Positions 1 through 8,932 of a stretch of DNA of 64,000 bases are shown piece after piece. The notes beneath the pieces are model-generated. The model did not search any database. It had not been told where the DNA came from and saw only the letters and a program-made list of their open reading frames with translations. This DNA comes from Metabacillus indicus LMG 22858 (GTDB taxonomy: Bacteria > Bacillota > Bacilli > Bacillales > Bacillaceae): the NCBI RefSeq assembly GCF_000708755.2, contig NZ_JGVU02000002.1, positions 1-64,000 of the forward strand, written 5' to 3'. Position 1 is the stretch's first letter, and each line of letters starts with the position of its first letter. Made by a program: the position numbers and the translations under genes.

Positions 1-76
1 AAAAAGTCAAACCCGGACTTTTCCGGTGATTTCTTATCTGACTGCCAGGCCTGAACAGTCGTCTCCGCTTTTCTAA
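1..76. repeat. Dispersed ~121-bp intergenic repeat, copy 1 (cut by window start)
   Basis: Nearly identical to stretches at 17.89-17.96 kb and 37.2-37.43 kb. Shared features are an AAAAAGTC...GACTTTT hairpin, a TTTCTTATCTGACTGCC block and a CCGCTTTTCT end. It lies upstream of prkA and is not coding. Confidence 0.8.
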
Positions 77-158
77 TTAATTTTAGAATGTTAAAGGACA
101 TCCTCGCATAAAGTGTATTAATCGCGCTCAAGTATCACCAATGATGGAGGAGGTCCTT

Positions 159-2054
159 ATGGATATCTTAAAAAAAGTTGAAAAGTACAGAGAAGATGAA
201 CAGCGACTGAAGTGGGAAGGAACCTTCGTTGAGTATTTAGAGATGCTGAAAGAACAGCCATGGGTTGCACAATCGGCTCATTCACGAGTTTACAATATGA
301 TCAAAGATGCCGGTATAGAGGAAGAAAACGGGTCAAAGCGCTATAAGTTCTTTGATCATAAACTGTTTGGGCTTGAAGATTCTCTTGAACGCCTTGTGGA
401 GGAGTACTTCCATCCGGCTGCCAAACGGCTGGATGTCCGCAAGCGGATCCTGCTGCTGATGGGGCCGGTCAGCGGCGGTAAGTCCACGCTTGTGACGATG
501 CTGAAGAGAGGTCTTGAATCGTATTCCCTTACTGACCGCGGTGCTGTTTATGCCATTAAAGGCTGCCCGATGCACGAGGATCCTCTGCATTTAATTCCCC
601 ATCATCTGAGAGAAGACTTCTTTGACGAATACGGCATACGGATCGAAGGAAATCTTTCGCCTTTGAACCTGATGAGGCTTGAGCAGGAGTACGGCGGACG
701 GATTGAAGATGTGATGATTGAGCGGATCTTTTTCTCGGAAGATAAACGGACTGGAATTGGAACGTTCAGCCCATCTGATCCTAAATCCCAGGATATAGCT
801 GATTTAACAGGGAGCATTGACTTTTCGACGATTGCGGAGTTCGGGTCAGAGTCTGATCCGCGTGCGTACCGTTTTGACGGGGAGCTGAACAAGGCAAACC
901 GCGGAATGATGGAATTCCAGGAGATGCTGAAGTGTGACGAGAAATTCCTCTGGCATCTGCTTTCATTGACACAGGAAGGCAATTTTAAAGCGGGAAGATT
1001 TGCCCTCATTTCTGCAGATGAGCTGATTGTTGCGCACACGAATGAAACAGAGTACCGCTCCTTCATTTCCAACAAGAAGAATGAGGCGCTGCATTCACGG
1101 ATCATCGTGATGCCTGTGCCGTATAACCTGAGGGTTTCTGAAGAAGAGCGAATCTATGAAAAAATGATTATGGAAAGCGATGTTTCAAATGTTCATATTG
1201 CACCGCATACGATGCGGGTTGCGGCAATGTTTACTATATTAACAAGATTAAAAGATCCAAAGCGCGGTGACATTGATCTTGTGAAGAAGATGCGCCTGTA
1301 CGACGGCGAGAATGTGGAAGGCTACAACACGGTCGATGTGGAAGAGCTGCAGAAGGAGCATGTGGATGAAGGGATGAGCGGAATCGATCCGCGGTATGTC
1401 ATCAACCGGATTTCCTCTACCATTATCCGTAAGGAAATTCCGTCGATTAATGCGCTCGATGTCCTAAGATCGCTGAAAGAGGGGCTGGATCAGCACGCAT
1501 CCATCTCTAATGAAGACCGCGAGCGGTACTTGAACTTCATCTCTGTTGCGAGAAAAGAGTACGATGATCTTGCGAAAAAAGAAGTGCAAAAAGCATTCGT
1601 CTACTCGTACGAAGAGTCTGCAAAAACATTGATGGATAACTACCTCGACAACGTGGAAGCTTACTGCAATAAAAATAAGATTCGCGATCCGCTGACTGGC
1701 GAGGAAATGAATCCGGACGACAAGCTCATGCGCTCAATTGAAGAGCAGATCGGCATTTCCGAAAATGCGAAAAAGGCGTTCCGTGAAGAGATTCTTATCC
1801 GGATTTCAGCTTATGCCCGCAAAGGAAAACGATTTGATTACAACTCGCATGAACGCCTCCGTGAAGCGATCCAGAAAAAGCTGTTTGCCGATCTGAAGGA
1901 TGTAGTGAAGATTACAACATCTTCGAAAACGCCGGATGAGCAGCAGCTGAAGAAAATCAATGAAGTCGTTAAGAGGCTGATTGATGAGCATGGCTACAAT
2001 TCTACGTCTGCAAATGATCTGCTGCGGTATGTGGGAAGTCTCTTAAACAGATAA
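159..2054 (+). CDS. prkA: PrkA family AAA+ protein (sporulation)
   Basis: A 631-aa protein beginning MDILKKVEKY, the length of B. subtilis PrkA. The ATG at 159 is chosen over the in-frame ATG at 141 because GGAGGAGG lies just before it at 145-152. The N-terminal AAA module has a Walker A loop GPVSGGKST at about residues 102-110; the C-terminal third is the kinase-like PrkA domain. The family (E. coli YeaG) was first described as a serine kinase and later as an ATP-dependent protease influencing sporulation. Its usual partner YhbH (YeaH) is encoded at 2681, separated by a 53-aa gene. A strong hairpin terminator follows immediately, so it is probably transcribed alone. Function assignment is by family. 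Confidence 0.96.
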   Translation: MDILKKVEKYREDEQRLKWEGTFVEYLEMLKEQPWVAQSAHSRVYNMIKDAGIEEENGSKRYKFFDHKLFGLEDSLERLVEEYFHPAAKRLDVRKRILLLMGPVSGGKSTLVTMLKRGLESYSLTDRGAVYAIKGCPMHEDPLHLIPHHLREDFFDEYGIRIEGNLSPLNLMRLEQEYGGRIEDVMIERIFFSEDKRTGIGTFSPSDPKSQDIADLTGSIDFSTIAEFGSESDPRAYRFDGELNKANRGMMEFQEMLKCDEKFLWHLLSLTQEGNFKAGRFALISADELIVAHTNETEYRSFISNKKNEALHSRIIVMPVPYNLRVSEEERIYEKMIMESDVSNVHIAPHTMRVAAMFTILTRLKDPKRGDIDLVKKMRLYDGENVEGYNTVDVEELQKEHVDEGMSGIDPRYVINRISSTIIRKEIPSINALDVLRSLKEGLDQHASISNEDRERYLNFISVARKEYDDLAKKEVQKAFVYSYEESAKTLMDNYLDNVEAYCNKNKIRDPLTGEEMNPDDKLMRSIEEQIGISENAKKAFREEILIRISAYARKGKRFDYNSHERLREAIQKKLFADLKDVVKITTSSKTPDEQQLKKINEVVKRLIDEHGYNSTSANDLLRYVGSLLNR

Positions 2055-2058
2055 CGGG

Positions 2059-2092
2059 AAAAGCCGGGCATGGGAGTCCGGCTTTTCAGCTT
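2059..2092 (+). terminator. Rho-independent terminator of prkA
   Basis: AAAAGCCGG (2059-2067) pairs with CCGGCTTTT (2078-2086) five bases after the prkA stop codon. Confidence 0.85.
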
Positions 2093-2123
2093 TGTAGTAG
2101 AGAAAAGAGGATACAGCCATCAT

Positions 2124-2149
2124 GTTTCAACTTTTCCTCTTGCGGGAAA
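2124..2149 (+). promoter_or_regulatory. Candidate SigB promoter
   Basis: GTTTCA at 2124-2129 and GGGAAA at 2144-2149 are separated by 14 bp. This resembles the SigB pattern GTTTAA-(12-15)-GGGTAT. It sits 26 bp upstream of the small gene at 2175, implying a general-stress role for that gene. This is inferred from the match only. Confidence 0.5.
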
Positions 2150-2174
2150 ACTAGAAGCATCGGAGGTGGTTTTC

Positions 2175-2336
2175 ATGACAAAGAAGACTGAGACGGAAAC
2201 AGAAAACGGCACAATGGTGCGCGACATGAAGGATCTGGTCGAGCACTCCAAAATTATGGAACATATGAAAACAAACAAAGAACTTGAGAAGGAAGGCAAA
2301 AGACCTGATCCGGTTCAGCACAAAGAAGACAAATAG
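2175..2336 (+). CDS. Small hydrophilic protein of unknown function (53 aa)
   Basis: Begins MTKKTETETENG and ends HKEDK. It is very rich in Lys and Glu with no hydrophobic segment, so it should be a soluble, possibly disordered or helical cytosolic protein. A good ribosome site GGAGGTGG (2162-2169) precedes the ATG, a SigB-like promoter lies upstream, and a perfect hairpin terminator follows, so it looks like an independent small transcription unit between prkA and yhbH. I do not recognise the family. The in-frame extension back to 2070 runs through the prkA terminator and is not favoured. Confidence 0.75.
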   Translation: MTKKTETETENGTMVRDMKDLVEHSKIMEHMKTNKELEKEGKRPDPVQHKEDK

Positions 2337-2337
2337 A

Positions 2338-2375
2338 ACTCTCTGACACATTTGTGCCAGAGAGTTTTTTTCTGT
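2338..2375 (+). terminator. Terminator of the 53-aa gene
   Basis: AACTCTCTG and CAGAGAGTT form a stem extended by CACA/TGTG, followed by a run of T. It begins right after the stop codon. Confidence 0.9.
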
Positions 2376-2543
2376 CTTTTATCTTGTTCATTCCGATCAG
2401 TTTACAAAAATATGCAGAAAGATTTATGAGGAATACCGGAAACATGCGACCGTTCTGAATAGTGACAAGGTGTATGTAAATAATTATGCATCATGAGACT
2501 TGTCTATTTTTAATAGGGTCAAGCCTAATTTTCTAAATTATTT

Positions 2544-2572
2544 GTCAATTATCTCTTTTTTCAGCATAGGAT
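2544..2572 (+). promoter_or_regulatory. Weak SigE-like promoter before yhbH
   Basis: GTCAATT (2544-2550), a 14-bp spacer and CATAGGAT (2565-2572) partly match the SigE pattern. B. subtilis yhbH is a mother-cell sporulation gene, which makes this plausible. The rest of the 2376-2680 gap shows no gene. Confidence 0.3.
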
Positions 2573-2680
2573 AGAGTAATCTAAACAACACCGGAAATCG
2601 ACCCAAAGCTATTGTATGTATATAGGTGCAGTTTGGTGAAGAATCATTCCAAAATAATTTTTGGAGGGGGAGAGTAGAAG

Positions 2681-3853
2681 ATGAGTATAGGAAATGGGCG
2701 CAACTTTGTCATTTCGAATGAAGATTGGTCCCTCCACCGCAAAGGCCATGATGATCAGAAACGTCACCAGGAGAAGGTTCAGGAAGCGATTAAGAGCAAT
2801 TTGCCTGACTTGATTACAGAAGAAAATATCGTGATGTCAAACGGCAAAGATGTAGTGAAAATTCCGATCAGGTCACTGGATGAATATAAAATCAGATACA
2901 ATTATGATAAAAACAAACATGTCGGCCAGGGGGACGGGGAAAGCAAAGTCGGTGATGTCGTTGCACGCGACGGTTCCCCGCAAAACGCGAACGGTCCGGG
3001 CAAAGGCCAGGGAGCTGGAGACCAGGCAGGCGAAGATTACTACGAAGCTGAGGTCAGCATGCTGGAGCTTGAAGAAGCTCTTTTCAGCGAACTTGCGCTG
3101 CCTAATTTGAAGAGAAAAGAAATGGATCAGATTATTGTAGAAAATATCGAGTTCAATGATATTCGAAGAACAGGATTAATGGGGAATATCGATAAGAAAC
3201 GAACCATGCTTTCTGCGTATAAACGGAACGCAATGTCCGGCGCACCTAAGTTTCATCCGATTTACCCGGAGGATCTGAAGTTTAAAACATGGAATGAAGT
3301 ATCAAAGCCCGAATCCCGTGCCGTTGTCATCGCGATGATGGATACGAGCGGTTCGATGGGAATCTGGGAGAAATATATGGCCAGGAGCTTTTTCTTCTGG
3401 ATGACAAGATTTCTCCGCTCGAAGTATGAGAAGGTGGACATTGAATTTATCGCCCATCATACAGAAGCTAAGGTTGTTTCAGAGGATGATTTCTTTTCTA
3501 AAGGGGAAAGCGGAGGGACCATTTGTTCATCTGCCTACCGGAAAGCACTTGAGATCATTGAAGAGAAGTATCAGCCAAGCCGCTATAATATTTATCCTTT
3601 CCACTTTTCAGACGGTGATAACCTGACTTCCGACAACGCCCGCTGCGTAAAGCTTGTGGGTGAGCTGATGAAGGTTTCCAATATGTTCGGCTACGGGGAA
3701 GTCAATCAGTACAACCGCCACTCTACTCTCATGTCCGCTTATAAAAATATCTCTGATGAACGTTTCCGCCACTATATCCTCAAGCAAAAAGCCGATGTGT
3801 TTCACGCGATGAAAGGCTTCTTCAGAAAAGAAGAAGAACAGATGTATGCCTAA
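2681..3853 (+). CDS. yhbH: YhbH family sporulation protein (DUF444)
   Basis: A 390-aa protein close to the length of B. subtilis YhbH. Residues 75-120 are a Gly/Asp-rich low-complexity linker. From about residue 210 a von Willebrand A-like fold begins, with the MIDAS-type motif MMDTSGSMG near residue 220. The family (E. coli YeaH) works with the PrkA/YeaG ATPase and SpoVR/YcgB; yhbH mutants of B. subtilis are affected in sporulation. GGAGGGGG at 2662-2669 supports the ATG. Its own terminator follows. The molecular activity is unknown. Confidence 0.93.
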   Translation: MSIGNGRNFVISNEDWSLHRKGHDDQKRHQEKVQEAIKSNLPDLITEENIVMSNGKDVVKIPIRSLDEYKIRYNYDKNKHVGQGDGESKVGDVVARDGSPQNANGPGKGQGAGDQAGEDYYEAEVSMLELEEALFSELALPNLKRKEMDQIIVENIEFNDIRRTGLMGNIDKKRTMLSAYKRNAMSGAPKFHPIYPEDLKFKTWNEVSKPESRAVVIAMMDTSGSMGIWEKYMARSFFFWMTRFLRSKYEKVDIEFIAHHTEAKVVSEDDFFSKGESGGTICSSAYRKALEIIEEKYQPSRYNIYPFHFSDGDNLTSDNARCVKLVGELMKVSNMFGYGEVNQYNRHSTLMSAYKNISDERFRHYILKQKADVFHAMKGFFRKEEEQMYA

Positions 3854-3855
3854 AA

Positions 3856-3884
3856 AAGAGGACGAATTCCGTCTTCTTTTTTTG
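3856..3884 (+). terminator. Terminator of yhbH
   Basis: GAGGACG / CGTCTTC stem (one G-T pair) with AATTC loop followed by seven T, just after the yhbH stop. Confidence 0.8.
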
Positions 3885-3983
3885 TTCCAATTTTTGTATA
3901 AATTCCTGCCGTTGAAAAATAATACTCATGGCGGCACTTACATAAGTAAGCTGGCAGATGTATTTATTAAAGGAGGAATGGTT

Positions 3984-4481
3984 ATGAAAAAGAAGTGGCT
4001 TGGGGTATTGATGATTCTCACTATGGCTCTGTCGTTTTCGACAGGTGCGTTTGCTGCTGAAACCGGCGGCGGTGGCGGCCAGAAGGATATCGTGGATACA
4101 GCGGCAGCGGCAGGAGATTTTAAAATCCTTGCGGCAGCACTGGAGAAAGCGGGCTTGGTCAGCACACTTAAGGAAGCAGGGCCATACACAGTTTTTGCCC
4201 CTACGGATCAGGCATTCGAAAAGCTTCTGAAGGATTTGAACATTACCGCGGAGGAGTTATTGAACAGAGAAGATTTAAAAGATATTCTTCTGTACCATGT
4301 TCTCTCCGGAAAAGTCCTTTCAAGTGATCTGAAAGACGGCATGAAAGCGAAAACTCTTGCAGGGAAAGAAGTGACTATTACTCTTGATCCTGTGAAGGTG
4401 AACAATTCCACTGTTGTAAAACCGGATATTGAGGCTTCTAACGGAGTTATTCATGTTATTGATACGGTATTGATTCCTTAG
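3984..4481 (+). CDS. Secreted fasciclin (FAS1) domain protein
   Basis: A 165-aa protein. Residues 1-25 form a Sec signal peptide ending AFA before AE. One FAS1 domain fills the rest: H1-type motif TVFAPTDQAF, the YH dipeptide (LLYHV), and the H2-type end NGVIHVIDTVLIP. FAS1 proteins act as extracellular adhesion modules; a single-domain secreted copy could be loosely wall- or matrix-bound. The ATG at 3984 is chosen because AAAGGAGG ends 8 bases earlier; the longer open frame from 3846 overlaps the yhbH terminator. It forms a single-gene unit with its own terminator. Confidence 0.9.
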   Translation: MKKKWLGVLMILTMALSFSTGAFAAETGGGGGQKDIVDTAAAAGDFKILAAALEKAGLVSTLKEAGPYTVFAPTDQAFEKLLKDLNITAEELLNREDLKDILLYHVLSGKVLSSDLKDGMKAKTLAGKEVTITLDPVKVNNSTVVKPDIEASNGVIHVIDTVLIP

Positions 4482-4496
4482 ATACAAGCTTTCAGT

Positions 4497-4535
4497 AAAA
4501 GCATTTCTTCTTATGGGAGAAGTGCTTTTTATTTT
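4497..4535 (+). terminator. Terminator of the fasciclin gene
   Basis: AAAAGCATTTCTTC pairs with GAGAAGTGCTTTTT around a short loop. Confidence 0.85.
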
Positions 4536-4618
4536 GAACGGGCACCAAAAACCTCTTCCCATATTCTTGAAATCTAGGTAAAATAGGATAGTCCATAACA
4601 CATATAACGGAGGAGAAA

Positions 4619-6007
4619 ATGTCAGTCTACGTTCATAGAAAAGAAGAAATTTATTTTATATTGCTGCTTTTAGTTACAATCCCAATGTACTTATTGTTTA
4701 TTTTCACAGGAGTAGGACTCCTGATTCTGCTTCCTTTTATCCTTATTCCTCTGATTGCCCACTGGATCAACACAGGTTTAATTCGTGGAAACGGCGTAAA
4801 AGTTACGGAAAAGCAGTTTCCTGAAATCCATGCAAGGGTGAAGGAAATTGCTGAAGTTATGCAGGTGAAAAAGCTTCCGGATGTTTTTATTGTGCAGTCA
4901 GACGGTATGCTGAATGCATTTGCTACCCGTTTTTTCGGTAAAAACATGGTGACTCTCTACTCTGGAATAGCCGATTTGCATGTAAAGGGCGCACAAAAGG
5001 AGCTTGATTTTGTCATTGCGCATGAGCTTGCCCATATTAAAAGAAATCATATTTTGAAAAATTTCCTTGTGTTATTCGGGAATTGGATTCCGTTTCTCGG
5101 AAGTGCCTATTCAAGAGCCTGCGAGTATACATGTGATGCGATGGCACATGCATGTACAGAGGATCTGGAAGCTTCAAAGCGCGCACTCACGATTCTTGCT
5201 GCGGGACCTGAGCTGTACAAACATGTGAATGAAGAAGCCTATCTGGAAGACAGCAGCAGGGAGAAACATTTTTTCGTCTGGTTCAGTGAAAAAATTTCAA
5301 CGCATCCAGCTCTGCCAAAGAGAATCTTCCGTCTGAATCAGGTTTTCGGCGGGACGAATCCTGCTGTATCGTTTAAAACGACCGCACTTTTTAAAGCAGG
5401 TCTGGCTGGTGCCGTTGCCCTTGTTGTCCTTCTTGGAGCGGGCGGGGCCGTTCTATTCAGTTTTCTTTCCACTACGGGTCTTTACAGCGACTTCGTTCTT
5501 GACAGCGAGGGAACAACCGAGCTGATGGCAGCTGCTTCTGAAAATGACTACGACCGTGCCCGCGAACTGATTGAGCAGGGAGAGGACGTCAATGTTCAGG
5601 ACGAGTCCGGCATGACGGCTCTCATGTATGCCGTTTATGCGAACTACGACCTTGAATTCGAAGAAGAGGCCGAAAGCTATGATGACATGATTGCCCTGCT
5701 TCTTGAAAACGGGGCGGATCCGGACTTGGTGTCAGAGGAAGGAGATATTGCCACTGTGGATATTATCTCACTTGGTAACCTTGATCTCGCCAACCTGCTG
5801 ATTGAAAAAGGGGCAGACATCAATCAGGAAGACGGCTACGGCCAAACACCCCTGACCACGGCAGTATACCAGGAAGATGCAGACATGGTTGAGCTACTGA
5901 TTAAAGCCGGAGCCGATCCTTTTTATGTCACGAGTGAAGACGAATCTGCCCAGTCCATTGCGGAGGATGCCGAGCTGAATGAAATTACGGCTCTTTTATA
6001 TCAGTAG
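4619..6007 (+). CDS. Membrane M48 metalloprotease fused to ankyrin repeats
   Basis: A 462-aa protein. Two hydrophobic segments occupy residues 12-50, an HtpX/M48 peptidase core about 60-245, a further membrane span about 256-285, and ankyrin repeats from about 295 to the end. The zinc motif HELAH is at residues 135-139 and the third ligand Glu is probably E169 in SRACEYTCD, so the protease looks intact. M48 enzymes degrade misfolded membrane proteins. Ankyrin repeats bind proteins, so here they may recruit substrates or regulate activity; this is inference. The GGAGGAG site before 4619 fixes the start. The architecture is unusual compared with plain HtpX. Confidence 0.9.
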   Translation: MSVYVHRKEEIYFILLLLVTIPMYLLFIFTGVGLLILLPFILIPLIAHWINTGLIRGNGVKVTEKQFPEIHARVKEIAEVMQVKKLPDVFIVQSDGMLNAFATRFFGKNMVTLYSGIADLHVKGAQKELDFVIAHELAHIKRNHILKNFLVLFGNWIPFLGSAYSRACEYTCDAMAHACTEDLEASKRALTILAAGPELYKHVNEEAYLEDSSREKHFFVWFSEKISTHPALPKRIFRLNQVFGGTNPAVSFKTTALFKAGLAGAVALVVLLGAGGAVLFSFLSTTGLYSDFVLDSEGTTELMAAASENDYDRARELIEQGEDVNVQDESGMTALMYAVYANYDLEFEEEAESYDDMIALLLENGADPDLVSEEGDIATVDIISLGNLDLANLLIEKGADINQEDGYGQTPLTTAVYQEDADMVELLIKAGADPFYVTSEDESAQSIAEDAELNEITALLYQ

Positions 6008-6033
6008 ACTGTCAGTTTCATAGAAAATGATTG

Positions 6034-6067
6034 GAGCGCAAATCATAGCTGATTTGCGCTCTTTATT
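6034..6067 (+). terminator. Terminator of the M48-ankyrin gene
   Basis: A perfect 12-bp stem GAGCGCAAATCA / TGATTTGCGCTC with a 4-base loop, followed by TTTATT. Confidence 0.9.
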
Positions 6068-6108
6068 ATGGGAAATGCGCGGGTAATAATAGGTATACAG
6101 AGCAATCA

Positions 6109-6192
6109 TACCCTGCTAAACTGTAAAACGATTTGGGAGGGTATGGAAACGCTTGAATCGTACCCTGCGAAACTGTAAAACGATCTGGGACG
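6109..6192. repeat. Direct repeat with 52-bp spacing
   Basis: ACCCTGC-AAACTGTAAAACGAT occurs twice, with CTGTAAAACGAT at 6121 and again at 6173, exactly 52 bp apart. It is non-coding and directly adjoins a second 52-bp array of different sequence. Confidence 0.75.
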
Positions 6193-6200
6193 TTATTATG

Positions 6201-6408
6201 GAACACTTACTCTCACCCCACCACCCTTGAAAGTGCTCCAAAGCCCGGAATAGAACACTTACTCTCACCACTCCACCCTTGAAAGTGCTCCAAAGCTTCG
6301 AATAGAACACTTACTCCTCACACTCCACACCGGAAAGTGTTCCAAAACCCCGAATAGAACACTTACATCTCACCTTCCAATCTAAAAACTGCTCCAAAGC
6401 TCGTTAAC
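6201..6408. repeat. 52-bp tandem repeat array (four units)
   Basis: Units start with GAACACTTAC at 6201, 6253, 6305 and 6357, exactly 52 bp each. Each unit carries GAACACTT and a later AAGTGYTCC, forming a loose dyad; the last unit is degenerate. It lies between the converging M48-ankyrin and DUF4256 genes. The rest of the 6068-6487 gap shows no gene. Confidence 0.9.
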
Positions 6409-6442
6409 GAATCTCCACATTATTAAAGCCCAAACCCCAAAA

Positions 6443-6470
6443 AAGACCATCTTCACGCAGATGGCCTTAA
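6443..6470 (-). terminator. Terminator of the DUF4256 gene
   Basis: Read on the minus strand, GGCCATC pairs with GATGGTC and is followed by TTTTTT. Confidence 0.7.
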
Positions 6471-6487
6471 TCATGTATTCTTTAATC

Positions 6488-7051
6488 TCAAACCTTCAAT
6501 AACCCTCGAAACCCTCTAGCCGCATAGTAGGAGTCTGCCCCGTTATGGTACACAAAAACATGGCCGTACCGGTAATCGCAGAATAAGGCGCCTCCGAGAT
6601 CGCGAATAGCAGCCGGTGTCTGGATCCAGCTTGATGTTTTTCTGTCGAAAGGACCAAATTCCTGCAGGCGGCGGTACTGCTCTTCGTTCAATACTTCTAT
6701 GCCCATGGAAGCCGCAAGGTCCATGATGCTGTTTTCAGGTTTGTTCTTTTTACGTGCATCAAGGGCTTTACGGTCATAGCAAAGACTTCTTCGGCCAGAT
6801 GGACTTTCAGCTGAGCAGTCACAGAAGTGGTACTCATCATCCTCAAAACCAATTACATCCGGCTCTCCGCCTGTTCGTTCCATTTCATGCAGCGACCACA
6901 TTTTATCAGGGTTTGCAGAAAGCTTTGCCTGAACGGCTGCCCACTCCACACCGGGATGCCTGTTCATGTTTTGCTCAAAACGTTCATTCAGAACGTCAAG
7001 CAGAGTGCTCTCTTCCTCTTGCGACAATTCCTTTTTCACTGTTTCTGTCAT
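6488..7051 (-). CDS. DUF4256 family protein
   Basis: A 187-aa soluble protein with no signal or membrane segment. Conserved-looking blocks include HEMERTGGEPDV, FCDCSAESPSGRRSLCYD and FCDYRYGHVFVYHNGADSYY, which I recognise as the DUF4256 family of Bacillus and relatives. No catalytic motif is evident; the function is unknown. It is flanked downstream by its own terminator and upstream by the terminator of the sensor kinase, so it is transcribed alone. Confidence 0.8.
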   Translation of the reverse strand: MTETVKKELSQEEESTLLDVLNERFEQNMNRHPGVEWAAVQAKLSANPDKMWSLHEMERTGGEPDVIGFEDDEYHFCDCSAESPSGRRSLCYDRKALDARKKNKPENSIMDLAASMGIEVLNEEQYRRLQEFGPFDRKTSSWIQTPAAIRDLGGALFCDYRYGHVFVYHNGADSYYAARGFRGLLKV

Positions 7052-7124
7052 ACGGATTCCTCCTTATTTTAGTTCCTGTTTTCAGCTTACAGCAAATGTC
7101 CGGGTGAAGTAAATTTTAATTCAA

Positions 7125-7156
7125 AAAAAAACACACCGTCTCGATAACGGCGTGTT
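7125..7156 (-). terminator. Terminator of the two-component operon
   Basis: On the minus strand ACACGCCGT pairs with ACGGTGTGT and is followed by a run of T. Confidence 0.85.
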
Positions 7157-7171
7157 CCAAAGATGTTCCGT

Positions 7172-8932
7172 TTAAAAGTCTTGCTCCTCTTTTTTCTTAT
7201 CAGGAGACAGAGGGAATTCTAGGTGAATCACGGTACCTTTGCCGGTTTCGCTCCGGACGCTGATTGTGCCGTTGTGTGCGTGGACGAGCTGTTTGGCAAT
7301 GGCTAGACCGAGACCTGTGCCTTTCGTGGATTCTTCTGTATTGGTTCCCCTGAAATAGCGGTCAAACAAATTGTTCCGGGTGGCCTCATCCATCCCGACT
7401 CCTGTATCTTTTATCAAGATGGAGAAGGAATCCTCTCCTTTTTTCAGTGAGATTTCCACTTCTGTTGAAGGGGGATTATGTTTAAAGGCATTGGCGGCAA
7501 GGTTTTCAATGATGCGGTGAAACCACCGTTTGTCGATTGGGTAAAAAATCTCTTCTTCTGAAGCCCGGTAATCGATTTCGCGGTCCTGATACATCGGATC
7601 GTTCAGGAAATGCACGATGGATCTTCTGATCGTCTCATTCATTTCCTGTTCTTCAATTTCAAGCGGCAGGGCATTGTTTTTCAGCCTGTACGTTAGATTG
7701 AAATCTTCGATCAGGGACGTCATGTAGCTTGCTTTGTCTTTCATAATGCCGGCAAACTCCCGCACTTCCTCTTTTGACCAGTCGTACTGCTGTGATTCCA
7801 GCATATAGGCATACCCGTACAGCGAGCTCAGCGGTGTTTTTAAATCATGGGAAAGGCCCGTGATCCAGTCTTCTCTTTTTTCATCCATCAGCGCTCTGTC
7901 CTTGTCTTTTTGAATGAGATTAGAGGTCAGGACGTTAAGCGAAAATATAATATCATGATAGATCTTAAATGATTTCCTCAGCTTTCCGTTTTGCTTGGAG
8001 CTTGCCCGGATGCCCTGTTTGGTCAGAGGCTCGGCGTATTTGCCGGTCGCCAGATTTTCAAGCCAGAGTATTATATGGAGCAGCGGTTTGCCGAGTTTAT
8101 TCGAGTACCAGATGGAAATCAGGATAAACAGAACGGCAGTAAAAAGAATAAAAATGATCATCCACTTTAACAGTGCTGTCATCAGTGAATTGTCATACTG
8201 CTCATCCGGGAAGTATTCCTTATTCGGAGAACCGATAATGTATTTGAATCCGGTTGAAGGGTCGGCATACGTTGAATAAGACGTTTTGTGGTTCCACGGT
8301 TCTTTTTTGTATGCCATCACTTCAAAATAGCTTGGAAGCTTTTTGCCTTTGTCATTATAGGAATAGATCAGATTGGATGATGAATCATAGACGGCGAGCC
8401 ATGCTTTTTTGCCTGAAAAAAGGCTGCGGACTTCCTCGGCAAGATCTGGTTTTCCATCTGCAGGGATCCCGCCTTCCACAAGCTTTGTCATCAGGTGTGC
8501 ATTTGCGGAGTGCTTGCCGTAAAGCACAATATACGATTCCTTCTCCTGGTTAAGCACCCAGTAGGTCTGGTCATAATGGAATGCTTTATCAATATCGTCA
8601 AAGAAGTTTTTTAGAGAATACGATGCCGGCACGTTGTCAGGTGTTAAATACGAGTAGACAACCTTGCCTTTTTCATTAATGACCTGCAGCCATCCGTTCT
8701 GATTTTTTATGGCGTTTTTGGCAGAGTCGTCAAGAGCGATTTTATCATCTGACATTTCAAAGATATCTCCGATATAGAGGGGGTCCATCCGCTTAACTTC
8801 TTTTTCGAGCATGTTGTTAAAATCCTGCGTGATCAAAACGGCAAGCGAAATGCCGACAAGTGTCATAAAGAGGAGAAACCAGACAATCATATGAAAAATA
8901 AAAAAACGGGTAAGCTTTCCTTTTAAATTCAT
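7172..8932 (-). CDS. Sensor histidine kinase
   Basis: A 586-aa membrane kinase. A membrane span lies at about 8-32, a ~220-residue extracytoplasmic sensor region follows, then a second span at about 255-275, a HAMP-like linker, the dimerisation/phosphoacceptor helix with LSHDLKTPL (His near residue 358), and a HATPase_c domain with N, G1 (DTGVGMD) and G2 (GTGLGLAIAK) boxes near the C-terminus. Its ATG overlaps the stop codon of the upstream response regulator, so the two form one operon on the minus strand. The signal is unknown; I could not assign it to a named B. subtilis system. Confidence 0.93.
   Translation of the reverse strand: MNLKGKLTRFFIFHMIVWFLLFMTLVGISLAVLITQDFNNMLEKEVKRMDPLYIGDIFEMSDDKIALDDSAKNAIKNQNGWLQVINEKGKVVYSYLTPDNVPASYSLKNFFDDIDKAFHYDQTYWVLNQEKESYIVLYGKHSANAHLMTKLVEGGIPADGKPDLAEEVRSLFSGKKAWLAVYDSSSNLIYSYNDKGKKLPSYFEVMAYKKEPWNHKTSYSTYADPSTGFKYIIGSPNKEYFPDEQYDNSLMTALLKWMIIFILFTAVLFILISIWYSNKLGKPLLHIILWLENLATGKYAEPLTKQGIRASSKQNGKLRKSFKIYHDIIFSLNVLTSNLIQKDKDRALMDEKREDWITGLSHDLKTPLSSLYGYAYMLESQQYDWSKEEVREFAGIMKDKASYMTSLIEDFNLTYRLKNNALPLEIEEQEMNETIRRSIVHFLNDPMYQDREIDYRASEEEIFYPIDKRWFHRIIENLAANAFKHNPPSTEVEISLKKGEDSFSILIKDTGVGMDEATRNNLFDRYFRGTNTEESTKGTGLGLAIAKQLVHAHNGTISVRSETGKGTVIHLEFPLSPDKKKEEQDF

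Noticed and set aside
602-1105. Minus-strand 167-codon frame inside prkA
   Set aside because: Shadow of a conserved gene, no ribosome site or recognisable product.
2070-2174. Longer form of the 53-aa protein
   Set aside because: The extension covers the prkA terminator and the SigB-like promoter, and a strong ribosome site precedes 2175.
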